Origin: Pseudonocardia halophobica
GTDB lineage: Bacteria; Actinomycetota; Actinomycetes; Mycobacteriales; Pseudonocardiaceae
Assembly (NCBI RefSeq): GCF_027922425.1
Contig: NZ_BSFQ01000014.1
Location: 96,118-160,117, forward strand
DNA length: 64,000 bases
Reading direction: 5' to 3'
Shown: positions 32,657-40,571 of the stretch, piece by piece
Layout: every line of letters starts with the position of its first letter
Position numbering within the stretch: position 1 is the stretch's first letter
Translations under genes and position numbers: made by a program
Notes under the pieces: model-generated
What the model saw: only the letters and a program-made list of their open reading frames with translations
What the model was told of the DNA's origin: nothing
The model's database searches: none

Positions 32657-35242
32657 TCAGTCGCCCGCGACGGGCTGGGGCGCGCGGCCCGAGGGCGCCG
32701 GGACCCCGCCCGGGGCGGGCGCGCCGAGCGCGACCCGGACCTCGGTCGTCCCGCCGGGGTCGACCCGGACGACCTGGACGTCCGGCGCGTACCCGGCCGC
32801 GGTGAGCGTGTAGGTGCCGCTCGGCAGGTCGGCGAACGCGAAGCCGCCCTCACCGTCCGTGGTGGTCGAGCCGACCACGCGGCCGTCGGCGGCGACGAGG
32901 GTCGCGACGGCGTCGGGCACGCCCCGCCCGCTGCTCGCGGCGGTGACGGTGCCGCGCAGCCCGGCCCGGTTCGGCAGGACGACGTCGTGCACCAGCGGGG
33001 CTTCGTCGGTGAGGGTCACCGAGGTCGCCACCGGCACCCCCGGCCCGGCTGCGGCCAGGGTGAACGCGCCGGCGGAGACGCCGGCGATCCGGTAGCGGCC
33101 GGCGTCGTCGGTCCGGGTGGTCCCGGCGACGTCGCCGCGGGCGTCGATGAGCGTGACGGTCACCCCGGCGGCCGGGACGGCGGGCTCGCCCCGCGTCACG
33201 GTCCCGGAGATCTCGCTGCCGCCGCCGAGCGTGACGTCGTGCCGGACGGGGCGGTCCGCCACGGCGACCATCGACGCCGAGGGCCGCAGCGTGCCGGACG
33301 ACACGACGAGCAGGAACGTGCCGCCGGTCGGCAGGTGGAACTCGAAGCCGCCGTCGGCGTCGGTGGTGGCGCGGCCGATCTGCTCCCCCGTGCCGGCCGT
33401 CAGCGTGACGACCGCGTGCCCGATCCCCACGCCGCCGGTGCCGGCGACGAAGCCGTACACCGCGGGCCCGACGCCGTCGGGATCGGCCGGACGCCCGGCC
33501 GTGGCGTGGTGCGGCATGGCGTGCCGTCCGCGGTGCCAGTCATCGGTCGGCAGCTCGGCCGGGCCGGTCGCGGTGACCGGCGCGGCGACGGCCGCAGCCG
33601 GGGCGGCGGCCGCGGCGACGGCGCCGGCCGGGGCGGCCGCCGGCGCACCGTCGGCCTCGGCCTGCTGCTGGATCCCGCTGAGCGTGCGCAGCGGGACCTC
33701 CTTGATGAACACGATCGCGAGCAGCGAGACGATCGCCAGCGCACCCGCGACCAGGAAGATCCGGGCGGTCGCGTCCCCGTAGGCGCCGCGGACGATGTCG
33801 GCGACGAAGGCCGGCAGCTCGTTCAGGGAGCCGATCCCGACCTCACCGGAGGCGGCGCCGCTCACCGGGACGCCGGCGTCGGACAGGCCCTGCGTGGTGA
33901 GGTCCGCGACCCGGGTCGCCAGGATCGCGCCCAGCACCGAGACGCCGATGGTGCCGCCGAGCGACCGGAAGAAGGTGACGGTCGACGACGCCGCGCCCAG
34001 GTCGGTGACCCTGACCGTGTTCTGCACCGCCAGCACCAGGTTCTGCATGGTCATGCCCATGCCGAGGCCCAGCACGGCCAGGTGGACGCCCATCAGCCAG
34101 ATGTTCGTGGCGTGGTCGATCGTGGCGAGCAGGCCGAAGCCGACGACCATCAGGATCGCGCCGACGACCAGGAAGACCTTCCACTTCCCGAGCTTGGTGA
34201 TCAGCATGCCGGAGACGGTCGCCGAGAGGGTCGACCCGATGATCATCGGCAGGGTGAGCAGCCCGGACGCGGTCGGCGAGTAGCCCCGCGCGATCTGGAA
34301 GTACTGGCCGAGGAAGACCGCGCCGCCGAACATCGCGACGCCGACGGCGATGCTGGCGATCACCGCGAGCGTGGTGGTGCGCTCCTTGAACAGGGACAGC
34401 GGGACGATCGGCTCCGCCGCCCGCGACTCCACGAACACGGCGAGCCCCAGCAGGACGACGCCGATCGCGATGAGCAGCCACGACGTGCCCGAGCCCCACG
34501 CGAACTCGTTGCCGGCCAGGGTGACCCAGATCAGCAGGTCACAGACGCCGGCCGCGATCAGGGCGGCGCCCAGGTAGTCCACCTTCACCCGGCGCCTGAC
34601 CACGGGCAGGTTCAGCGTGCGCTGCACGACGACCAGCGCGACCACCGCGAACGGCGCGCCGACCCAGAAGCACCAGCGCCACCCCAGCGAGCTGTCCACG
34701 ATCACACCGCCGATCAGCGGGCCGGCGACCGTGGCCAGCGACATCACCGCGGCGATCGGGCCGGTGTAGCGGCCGCGCTCCCGGGGGCTGATCATGGCCG
34801 CGATCACGATCATGATCAGCGACTGCAGCGCGCCGAGGCCCAGGCCCTGCACGGCCCGCCAGACGATCAGGATGTCGACCGAGTGCGAGAAGCCGGCGAG
34901 GATCGACCCGCCGATGTAGAGGACGATGCCGAGCTGGACCAGCACCTTCTTCGAGAAGAGGTCCGAGAGCTTGCCCCAGATCGGGGTGCTCGCCGTGGAC
35001 GACAGCAGGGTCGCGGTGACGACCCAGGTGTACTGGCTCTGCGAGCCGTGCAGGTCCGTGATGATCGTCGGTAGCGCGTTCGAGACGATCGTCGCCGACA
35101 GGAACGCGGTGAACATCGCCAGCAACATGCCGGAGAGCGCCTGCAGGACCTGGCGGTGCGTCATGCCGCCGGCCTCGCCGCTCGTCGGGGGCGCTGCCGG
35201 CGCGCTCGGCGCGACCGGTGTCTCGGCGCGGGTGGTGGACAC
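32657..35242 (-). CDS. MFS multidrug-type transporter (DHA2/EmrB) fused to three carboxypeptidase-regulatory-like domains
   Basis: 861 residues, about 300 more than a normal DHA2 transporter. Residues about 30-545 form 14 helices with DHA2 motifs: IVSNALPTIITDL, GKLSDLFSKK and VAGPLIGGVIVDSSLGWRW. An Ala/Pro-rich linker (545-590) leads to three repeated beta-sandwich units at about 595-670, 672-745 and 750-830, each ending in the pattern TDADGGFEFHLPTGGTFLLV, TDDAGRYRIAGVSAGAFTL and TDGEGGFAFADLPSGTYTL (carboxypeptidase-D regulatory/CnaB-like). The tail probably lies in the cytoplasm or outside depending on helix count. A MarR gene lies just upstream. Confidence 0.9.
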   Translation of the reverse strand: MSTTRAETPVAPSAPAAPPTSGEAGGMTHRQVLQALSGMLLAMFTAFLSATIVSNALPTIITDLHGSQSQYTWVVTATLLSSTASTPIWGKLSDLFSKKVLVQLGIVLYIGGSILAGFSHSVDILIVWRAVQGLGLGALQSLIMIVIAAMISPRERGRYTGPIAAVMSLATVAGPLIGGVIVDSSLGWRWCFWVGAPFAVVALVVVQRTLNLPVVRRRVKVDYLGAALIAAGVCDLLIWVTLAGNEFAWGSGTSWLLIAIGVVLLGLAVFVESRAAEPIVPLSLFKERTTTLAVIASIAVGVAMFGGAVFLGQYFQIARGYSPTASGLLTLPMIIGSTLSATVSGMLITKLGKWKVFLVVGAILMVVGFGLLATIDHATNIWLMGVHLAVLGLGMGMTMQNLVLAVQNTVRVTDLGAASSTVTFFRSLGGTIGVSVLGAILATRVADLTTQGLSDAGVPVSGAASGEVGIGSLNELPAFVADIVRGAYGDATARIFLVAGALAIVSLLAIVFIKEVPLRTLSGIQQQAEADGAPAAAPAGAVAAAAAPAAAVAAPVTATGPAELPTDDWHRGRHAMPHHATAGRPADPDGVGPAVYGFVAGTGGVGIGHAVVTLTAGTGEQIGRATTDADGGFEFHLPTGGTFLLVVSSGTLRPSASMVAVADRPVRHDVTLGGGSEISGTVTRGEPAVPAAGVTVTLIDARGDVAGTTRTDDAGRYRIAGVSAGAFTLAAAGPGVPVATSVTLTDEAPLVHDVVLPNRAGLRGTVTAASSGRGVPDAVATLVAADGRVVGSTTTDGEGGFAFADLPSGTYTLTAAGYAPDVQVVRVDPGGTTEVRVALGAPAPGGVPAPSGRAPQPVAGD

Positions 35243-35317
35243 GCGTGCTTCCTCGTCTCTGGGGGTCTCTCGGGTCGTGCGGGATCTCGGTACCGGGCGT
35301 ACCCGGCGCGCGGGCGG

Positions 35318-35812
35318 CTACCGCGCGGGTGCCGGGTCGGACCGCCGCCGCGGGGCGGGCGTGATCCGGTGCAGGTCGGCGACCAGGCCGCGGAGCTCGC
35401 CGGCGATCCGTCCGACCTCCTCGTCCGTGCGGTGGGCGAGGGCGGTGGCGAGCTGCTCGGCGCGGTGCTCGCGGTACGCGGCCAGCACGGCCCGGCCCCG
35501 CTCGGTGACGCCGACCAGGTGGGCGCGGCGGTCCTGCGGGTCGGGACGGCGGGCGACGAGGCCGGCCTCCTCCAACGCGGCGACGCGCCGGCTGATCACG
35601 GAGGCGTCGACGTCGAGCGACGCGGCCAGCACCCCGAGGCGCTGCTCCCCGTCCGCCACGAGCAGGCCGAGCAGCCCGGCCCGCGAGGGGTGCAGGACGC
35701 AGGCGCCGTCGGCGGGCGGCTCGGCGTCGGCCAGCTGGCGCGCGAGACGGCCGAGGTCGACGAACTCGCGGATGGCCTCCGCGAGGTCGGACGCCGTCGA
35801 CGTGCTGATCAC
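35318..35812 (-). CDS. MarR-family transcriptional regulator
   Basis: 164 residues from the GTG at 35812, chosen because AGGGAGAGG sits just before it; the longer frame has no such signal. The winged helix has LGVLAASLDVDASVISRRVAALEEAGLV and the wing RRPDPQDRRAHLVGVTERG. It lies 75 bases upstream of the fused MFS transporter on the same strand and probably represses both; MarR ligands are often the exported compounds. Two TTGC-N5-GCAA sites lie in its promoter. Confidence 0.88.
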   Translation of the reverse strand: MISTSTASDLAEAIREFVDLGRLARQLADAEPPADGACVLHPSRAGLLGLLVADGEQRLGVLAASLDVDASVISRRVAALEEAGLVARRPDPQDRRAHLVGVTERGRAVLAAYREHRAEQLATALAHRTDEEVGRIAGELRGLVADLHRITPAPRRRSDPAPAR

Positions 35813-35828
35813 GGACCTCTCCCTTTGG

Positions 35829-35841
35829 TTGCTACACGCAA
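35829..35841. promoter_or_regulatory. MarR-type operator TTGC-N5-GCAA, copy 1
   Basis: TTGCTACACGCAA lies 16 bases upstream of the marR start. A second copy with the same arms and spacer length begins 27 bases further upstream. Confidence 0.55.
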
Positions 35842-35855
35842 GAATACGCCGATGC

Positions 35856-35868
35856 TTGCGCCATGCAA
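35856..35868. promoter_or_regulatory. MarR-type operator TTGC-N5-GCAA, copy 2
   Basis: TTGCGCCATGCAA repeats the arms of the site at 35829 with a different spacer, which argues that the arms and not the spacer are under selection. The region also lies upstream of the divergent tetR at 35983. Confidence 0.55.
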
Positions 35869-35982
35869 CTTCAGGTCCGTCACGTTCGCCCCATCGGGTC
35901 ACCCGGGCCCGCTCGTCCCGATCGGCCCGGTCCGTCCTGCTCGGGGCGGCTCCGGTCGTCGCGGGGCTAACCTGGCCGCGAG

Positions 35983-36570
35983 ATGAGCGCCTCCCCCGCC
36001 GCGGGCCGCCCGCGCAACCCGGACGTCGACCGGCGGGTCGCCCGCGCCGCCGTCGAGCTCTTCGGCTCGCAGGGCTGGGCGGGGTTCAGCGTCGAGGCGG
36101 TGGCCCGCCGCGCGGGCGTCGGCAAGGCGTCGATCTACCTGCGCTGGCCGTCCAAGGAGGCCCTGCTGGTCGGTGCGCTCGCCGAGCGCGTGCCGGTGGT
36201 CGCGGACGTCGACACCGGCACCCTCCGCGGCGACCTCGTCCGGCTGGCGCGGCAGCTCCTCGACATGCACCTCGGTCCGTCCGGACGCGCCTTCGAGCGG
36301 ATGGGGCTCGACGCGCCGCAGCTGCCGGGGGTGGCCGAGCGGTGGGAACGCCACCGCGAGGCCCAGGTGCGTGCGGCGCGCGCCATGATCCGGCGCGGGA
36401 TCGACCGCGGCGAGATCGCCGCCGACACCCCGGTCACACTGCTGCTCGACACGCTGTGCGGCGGCGTCGCCCTGCACGTCTCGTCCACCCCGGAGCGCCT
36501 GCGGCCGAACATCGACGTGGAGGACTACGCGGAGCGTCTCGTCACGTTCCTGCTGCGCTCGGTTGAGTGA
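35983..36570 (+). CDS. TetR-family transcriptional regulator (TetR_C_16/AefR-like)
   Basis: 195 residues. HTH: AAVELFGSQGWAGFSVEAV with the recognition part VGKASIYLRWPSKEALL (about 45-61). The YLRWPSKEAL form is typical of TetR proteins that control hydrolase or efflux genes. It overlaps the following metallo-hydrolase start (GTGA), so the two are made together and the regulator probably controls its own operon. Confidence 0.87.
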   Translation: MSASPAAGRPRNPDVDRRVARAAVELFGSQGWAGFSVEAVARRAGVGKASIYLRWPSKEALLVGALAERVPVVADVDTGTLRGDLVRLARQLLDMHLGPSGRAFERMGLDAPQLPGVAERWERHREAQVRAARAMIRRGIDRGEIAADTPVTLLLDTLCGGVALHVSSTPERLRPNIDVEDYAERLVTFLLRSVE

Positions 36571-37775
36571 GCCGCCCGGGCCGGGTTACCGTCCGAGCAG
36601 GTTTTCGGACGTTCGGCGTCCAGGAAGTGGGTGGCCGGGTGGTGCAGAGGGTCCCTGCGGGCGGTGTCCCCGCGGGCGTGGAGGTCGTCGGGACGGCGCA
36701 GCGCGAGGCGTGGGCGGCGAAGGTGCTCCCGCCCGTCGAGCGGCTCGAGGCGGGCCTGTGGTCGGTGCCGGTGCCGATCCCGCACAACCCCCTGCGGTAC
36801 ACGCTCTGCTACCTCGTCCCCGGCGACGACGGCGTGGTCGTCGTCGATCCCGGATGGGACACCGAGGAGACGTGGTGCGCGCTGGTCGCCGGGCTGACCG
36901 CCGCCGGCGCGGGGTTCGACGACGTCGTCGGGATCGTCGCGACACACGTGCACCCCGACCACCACGGCCTTTCCGGCCGCCTCGCCGAGCGCAGCGGCGC
37001 GTGGATCGCGATGCACACGGCCGAGGCCGCCACGCTCCCCCAGCGCTGGGGCTCCGGCAGCGCCGAGGACCGCCGGCAGGTCATGGCCGGCTGGCTCTGC
37101 GGCTGCGGCGCCTCGGAGGACGAGGTCGGCGAGCTCACCGGCCCGCGGTCCGGCGGGCCGGACGGGGTCATGGCCGAGCCGGACGTCCTGCTCGACGACG
37201 GCGACGCACTCCCGCTGGCGGGCCGCACGCTCCGCGCGCTCTGGACCCCCGGCCACACCCCCGGGCACATCTGCCTGCTCGAGGCCGACGCCGGCGTGCT
37301 GCTGACCGGCGACCACGTGCTGCCGCGGATCACCCCGAACATCGGCCTCACCCCCAGCTCCGACGCCCCGGCCCTGGCGACCTTCCTCGACTCGCTCGAG
37401 CGCGTGGCCGTCACCGACGAGGAGCACGGCGGGCTCACGGCGCTGCCCGCCCACGAGTACCGGTTCCGCGGGCTCGCCGCGCGGTCCCGGGCGCTCCAGG
37501 CGCACCACGCCGAGCGGTGCCACGAGCTGCTGGCCATCGTCCGCGAGGCCGGCGAGCCGACGATGTGGGAGCTGGCGGCCCGGCTGACCTGGTCGCGGCC
37601 CTGGGAGGAGGTCGGCCCGATGCGGATCGGCGCGCTCGCCGAGACCGCCTCGCACGTGCGCTACCTCGTCGACCGCGGCGAGCTGGAGTGTCTCGGCGGC
37701 GTGCCCGGCGCGATCACGGCCCCCGAACCGGACCACACCCTGCGGGTCCGGCTCGCCCGCCGCGCCGCCGCCTAA
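36567..37775 (+). CDS. Metallo-beta-lactamase fold hydrolase
   Basis: 402 residues from the overlapping GTG at 36567, or about 382 from a GTG at 36627; the first 20 residues are not family-like, so the later start may be the true one. The metal motif is THVHPDHHGL, with further ligands in TPGHTPGHICL and TGDHVLPR. The C-terminal ~110 residues (LLAIVREAGEPTMWELAARLTW, then HVRYLVDRGELEC) form a helical domain of the LACTB2/RNA-processing-like or hydroxyacyl-CoA-hydrolase type. Probably hydrolyses a thioester or lactone. Its end overlaps the MHS transporter end by 4 bases. Confidence 0.83.
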   Translation: MSRPGRVTVRAGFRTFGVQEVGGRVVQRVPAGGVPAGVEVVGTAQREAWAAKVLPPVERLEAGLWSVPVPIPHNPLRYTLCYLVPGDDGVVVVDPGWDTEETWCALVAGLTAAGAGFDDVVGIVATHVHPDHHGLSGRLAERSGAWIAMHTAEAATLPQRWGSGSAEDRRQVMAGWLCGCGASEDEVGELTGPRSGGPDGVMAEPDVLLDDGDALPLAGRTLRALWTPGHTPGHICLLEADAGVLLTGDHVLPRITPNIGLTPSSDAPALATFLDSLERVAVTDEEHGGLTALPAHEYRFRGLAARSRALQAHHAERCHELLAIVREAGEPTMWELAARLTWSRPWEEVGPMRIGALAETASHVRYLVDRGELECLGGVPGAITAPEPDHTLRVRLARRAAA

Positions 37776-39175
37776 CGCTCGGCGATCAGCGCGCGGGCCT
37801 CGGCCTCGCTGGACACCGCCGGCCGGGATCCGGCGAGCGGCTTGCGGGCGCTCTCGGCCAGCAGCCAGACGGAGATCGCCCCGACGGCGCCGGCCGCCAT
37901 CAGGTAGTAGCCCGGCCAGTTGAGGTCGCCCGTGGTGAGCACCAGCGCCCCGATCACCGTCGCGGCCGTGCCGGCGAAGGCCGACACGAACAGGTTGAAG
38001 GTGATCGAGAGGCCGCCGTAGCGGATCTCGGTCGGGAAGAGCGCCGGGAGCGTCGACGGCGCCGTCGAGGAGAAGCACACCAGCATCAGGCCCATCACCA
38101 GCAGGCCGAGGAAGGTCGAGCCGACCCCGCCCATACGCAGCAGGAGAACCGACGGCAGCCCGAGGACGACCAGCGCCACCGACCCGATCATGAGCACCGG
38201 GCGTCGGCCGATCCGGTCGCTGAGCCGGCCGAGGAAGGTGATCACCGCCATCAGGATCACCAGCACGGCGATCTGGAGCAGGTTCGACGCCGTCTCGCTG
38301 ATCCGGTCCTCGGGCGGCAGCGTCTCCGTGACGTAGGTCGGGACGTACGCGGTGAGGACGTAGTTCGTGACGTTCCAGGCGATGATCACGCCGCCCGCGA
38401 TCAGCATCTGCTTCCAGTACTTGGTGAAGATCAGCCGGAAGGCGCGGCCGGTCGGGGTGCCCTCCTTGGCCTCCGAGGACTGCAGCATCGCCTGGAAGGC
38501 AGGCGTCTCCTCGAGCCTCACCCGCAGGTAGAGCCCGACCGCGCCGAGCGGCAGGGCGAGCAGGAACGGGATCCGCCAACCCCAGCTGACCAGCTGCTCC
38601 GGAGTCAGGATCCAGGTCAGGAAGGTGACGAGCCCGGCGCCGAGCGCGTACCCGGTGAGCGTGCCGAACTCCAGCCAGCTGCCCAGGAACCCCCGCCGCC
38701 GGTCCGGGGCGTACTCGGCGATGAAGGTCATCGCGCCGCCGTACTCGCCGCCGGTGGAGAAGCCCTGGATCAGCCGGACGAGCAGGACCAGCAACGGTGC
38801 CGCGATGCCGATCGTCGCGTAGCCCGGCAGCAGGCCGAGGATCGTGGTGCCCGCGGCCATCAGGATCACCGTGATCGAGAGGACCTTCGTCCGGCCGATG
38901 CGGTCCCCGAGCGGGCCGAAGAACAGCCCGCCGAGGGGCCGGACCAGGAACGAGACCGCGAACACCGCGAACGCGTAGACCGTCGCCGTCGCCGGGGGCA
39001 GGTCGGTGAAGAAGACCTTGGTGATCGTGACGACGAGGTACGAGTAGACCCCGAAGTCGTACCACTCGGTGACGTTGCCGATCGCGGCCGCGCCGACCGC
39101 CCTCCTGATGGTCGCCTCGTCGGTGATCGTGATCTCGTCCAGGGTCAGCCCGGAGTCGCGTTCCTCGTCGGCCAC
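37772..39175 (-). CDS. MFS transporter, metabolite:H+ symporter (MHS/ProP-like)
   Basis: 467 residues, 12 helices. MHS signatures: GNVTEWYDFGVYSYL near the start, PLGGLFFGPLGDRIGRTKVL after helix 2, GFSTGGEYGGAMTFIAEYAP in helix 5 and LRVRLEETPAFQAML in the middle loop. Substrates of this family are osmolytes, dicarboxylates and aromatic acids. A TetR-type site identical in its core to the tetR-ohr operators lies 62 bases upstream. It converges on the metallo-hydrolase gene. Confidence 0.9.
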   Translation of the reverse strand: MADEERDSGLTLDEITITDEATIRRAVGAAAIGNVTEWYDFGVYSYLVVTITKVFFTDLPPATATVYAFAVFAVSFLVRPLGGLFFGPLGDRIGRTKVLSITVILMAAGTTILGLLPGYATIGIAAPLLVLLVRLIQGFSTGGEYGGAMTFIAEYAPDRRRGFLGSWLEFGTLTGYALGAGLVTFLTWILTPEQLVSWGWRIPFLLALPLGAVGLYLRVRLEETPAFQAMLQSSEAKEGTPTGRAFRLIFTKYWKQMLIAGGVIIAWNVTNYVLTAYVPTYVTETLPPEDRISETASNLLQIAVLVILMAVITFLGRLSDRIGRRPVLMIGSVALVVLGLPSVLLLRMGGVGSTFLGLLVMGLMLVCFSSTAPSTLPALFPTEIRYGGLSITFNLFVSAFAGTAATVIGALVLTTGDLNWPGYYLMAAGAVGAISVWLLAESARKPLAGSRPAVSSEAEARALIAER

Positions 39176-39236
39176 TACTGTCCTTCCGTCGTCACCGCCG
39201 GGGAACGCTAGTCGCGGTGCCAGGGGATTGCAGGAC

Positions 39237-39247
39237 GGAACGATCGG
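39237..39247. promoter_or_regulatory. TetR-type site upstream of the MHS transporter
   Basis: GGAACGATCGG lies 62 bases upstream of the MHS start. With its left flank it shares GACGGAACGATCGG (14 bases) with the operator at 32077-32090 beside the ohr tetR gene. Confidence 0.5.
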
Positions 39248-39361
39248 GCGAATGGGAGCATCTGCGCAGGTCAGAGGGGCCTGTCCCGATCAGGTGGCGG
39301 GAGTCGCACCTGGTAGCGGCCGTCCGCGGCGCGTCCGCTCGTCCGATCCCGCTTCGGCACG

Positions 39362-39458
39362 GCACACCCGCTCCGCCCGGTCCCACACCCATCCCGGCGC
39401 CGCACACCCGCTCCGACCCGGTCCCACACCTGTGGAGTGCGTCGCACACCCGGTCGAC
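39362..39458. repeat. Degenerate direct repeats, 40-42 bp period
   Basis: Two near-identical units (39362-39389 and 39402-39430) begin GCACACCCGCTCCG and end CCCGGTCCCACACC, differing by one inserted base; a third partial unit is at 39444-39458. They lie between the MHS promoter and a decayed gene, and no protein is read through them. Confidence 0.65.
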
Positions 39459-39478
39459 GGCCCGCGCGACGCACCTTC

Positions 39479-39497
39479 GGGTGTGCGAGGTGCGATC
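39479..39497. repeat. Direct repeat, left copy, flanking the DUF559 remnant
   Basis: GGGTGTGCGAGGTGCGATC matches the copy at 39913-39931 in 17 of 19 bases, and the two bracket the remnant. They could mark an inserted or excised cassette, or be members of the GGGTGTGCG repeat family seen nearby. Confidence 0.5.
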
Positions 39498-39872
39498 AAC
39501 CGTCGAGGACGCGGCGGAGGCGGGCGGCGACCGTCCCGAACTCCCGCAGCTGCCCCAGGTCCAGCGCAGGACCGTCCAGCCCGCGGCGCGGATCGCGTCC
39601 TCGCGCACCTTCTCGGCGAAGACCGCGGCGCCGGCCTCCTGCCCGGGCGCGAGCAGCCGCCCGCACCTCACGCGGCCGTCGAACTCCCCGACCACGCGCT
39701 GCTCCCGCCAGGCGAAGTCGACCCGCCCGTCGACCCCGCGCGCGACCCCGGGGACGACGAGTTGCAGCACCGGCGGCGGCAGGCCGGCCGCGGCGATCGC
39801 GATCCGGCTGGGGACTCCCCCCGCTCTCGGCGCCCTCGGCGACGAATCGTCCTGAGGGGCCGCCGCCCCGAC
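39496..39872 (-). pseudogene. Remnant of a DUF559-type (AbiEi/Vsr-like nuclease fold) gene
   Basis: On the minus strand the conserved pieces are ordered: SRIAIAAAGLPPPVLQLVV, then VDGRVDFAWREQRVVGEFDG, EKVREDAIRAAGWTVLRW. After TVLRW the frame breaks near 39553 and the expected ending (LGQLREFGTVAARLRRVL) continues one frame over to a stop at 39496. The N-terminal domain is absent. These proteins carry a PD-(D/E)XK-like nuclease fold and often form type IV toxin-antitoxin or defence units. Near-identical 19-bp direct repeats flank the remnant. Confidence 0.6.
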
Positions 39873-39912
39873 GGGTGTGGGTGGACCCGACGGGTGCGCC
39901 GGCGGTCGGAGT

Positions 39913-39931
39913 GGGTGTGCGAGGACCGATC
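39913..39931. repeat. Direct repeat, right copy, flanking the DUF559 remnant
   Basis: GGGTGTGCGAGGACCGATC, the partner of the copy at 39479. It lies 20 bases downstream of the end of the DksA-type gene on the opposite side of the remnant. Confidence 0.5.
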
Positions 39932-39950
39932 GGGGGTGCGAGCTGTCTGC

Positions 39951-40388
39951 TCAGCGGCGGCGTCGGCGGCGGAGGTCGGCGCAGGTGAGGCAGGTGTCAG
40001 TGGCGGGGAGGGCCTCGAGGCGGACGTCGGGAATGGCGGCGCCGCAGCGGGCGCAGCGGCCGTAAGCGCCTTCCCGCAGGCGGTCGGCGGCGCGGTCGAG
40101 GGCGGCGATCTCGTCCCGCGCGCCGCGGAGCAGGCCGAGGAGCTGGGCGCGTTCGAAGCCGATCGTGACGCCCTCGGGGTCGTGCTCGTCGTCGTGCGTG
40201 GTCAGGGCCTGCTGCTCGGCGAGCGCCTCGACCTGCACCTCCAGCGCATTCGCCCGGGCGATGGCGGCGGCGCGAGCGTCGGCGATCCGGTCGGCGTGGC
40301 GATGCGGACCGGCCAACGAAGCCTCCGTCGGCTCCTCGCGGCCCGCCGCGGATCGCGCGACGGCGTCGGGGCCGGGATCGGAGGGCAT
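39951..40388 (-). CDS. DksA/TraR-type C4 zinc-finger protein
   Basis: 145 residues from the ATG at 40388. A helical N-terminal part (ANALEVQVEALAEQQAL, then FERAQLLGLLRGARDEIAALDRAADRL) leads to the four-cysteine zinc finger YGRCARCG ... DTCLTC near the C terminus, and a basic tail. The acidic DxxDA tip of true DksA is not clear, so an effect on RNA polymerase is uncertain. These proteins are frequent in actinomycetes. Single-gene unit; tandem repeats lie upstream. Confidence 0.85.
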   Translation of the reverse strand: MPSDPGPDAVARSAAGREEPTEASLAGPHRHADRIADARAAAIARANALEVQVEALAEQQALTTHDDEHDPEGVTIGFERAQLLGLLRGARDEIAALDRAADRLREGAYGRCARCGAAIPDVRLEALPATDTCLTCADLRRRRRR

Positions 40389-40486
40389 GCCTCCACTTTC
40401 CCGGCCCCGGCCGCCGAACGCAGCCCCCGCTCCGTTCTGCCGGACCTCCCGACTCGCCGGAGCGCACAGCCCGACTTCCACGGCGC

Positions 40487-40560
40487 GACTCGCGCTGCCA
40501 CAACTCCCGACTCGCGCTGCCACAACTCCCGACTCGCGCTGCCGTAAGTCCCGACTCGCG
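40487..40560. repeat. Tandem 22-bp repeat, about 3.4 copies
   Basis: Unit GACTCGCGCTGCCACAACTCCC: copies at 40487-40508 and 40509-40530 are identical, 40531-40552 differs at four or five bases, and a partial copy follows. No spacers separate the units. It lies between the convergent-free ends of the nitronate monooxygenase gene (stop 40572) and the DksA promoter, so it could affect termination. Confidence 0.8.
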
Positions 40561-40571
40561 GGAGCGGAGCC

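Larger units (their letters stand above)
39176..39478. other. Region without a gene: promoter of the MHS gene and GC-rich tandem repeats
   Basis: Nothing convincing is coded here on either strand. It holds the upstream region of the MHS transporter, a TetR-type site and a run of degenerate direct repeats (see the repeat entry), before the decayed DUF559 gene begins. Confidence 0.6.

Noticed and set aside
39192..39770. Complete 192-residue minus-strand gene at the DUF559 region
   Set aside because: Only the first ~75 residues follow the family; after a frameshift the frame reads through repeats, so it is a remnant.
40487..40560. CRISPR-like repeats
   Set aside because: The 22-bp units are directly contiguous, have no spacers and no cas genes are near.
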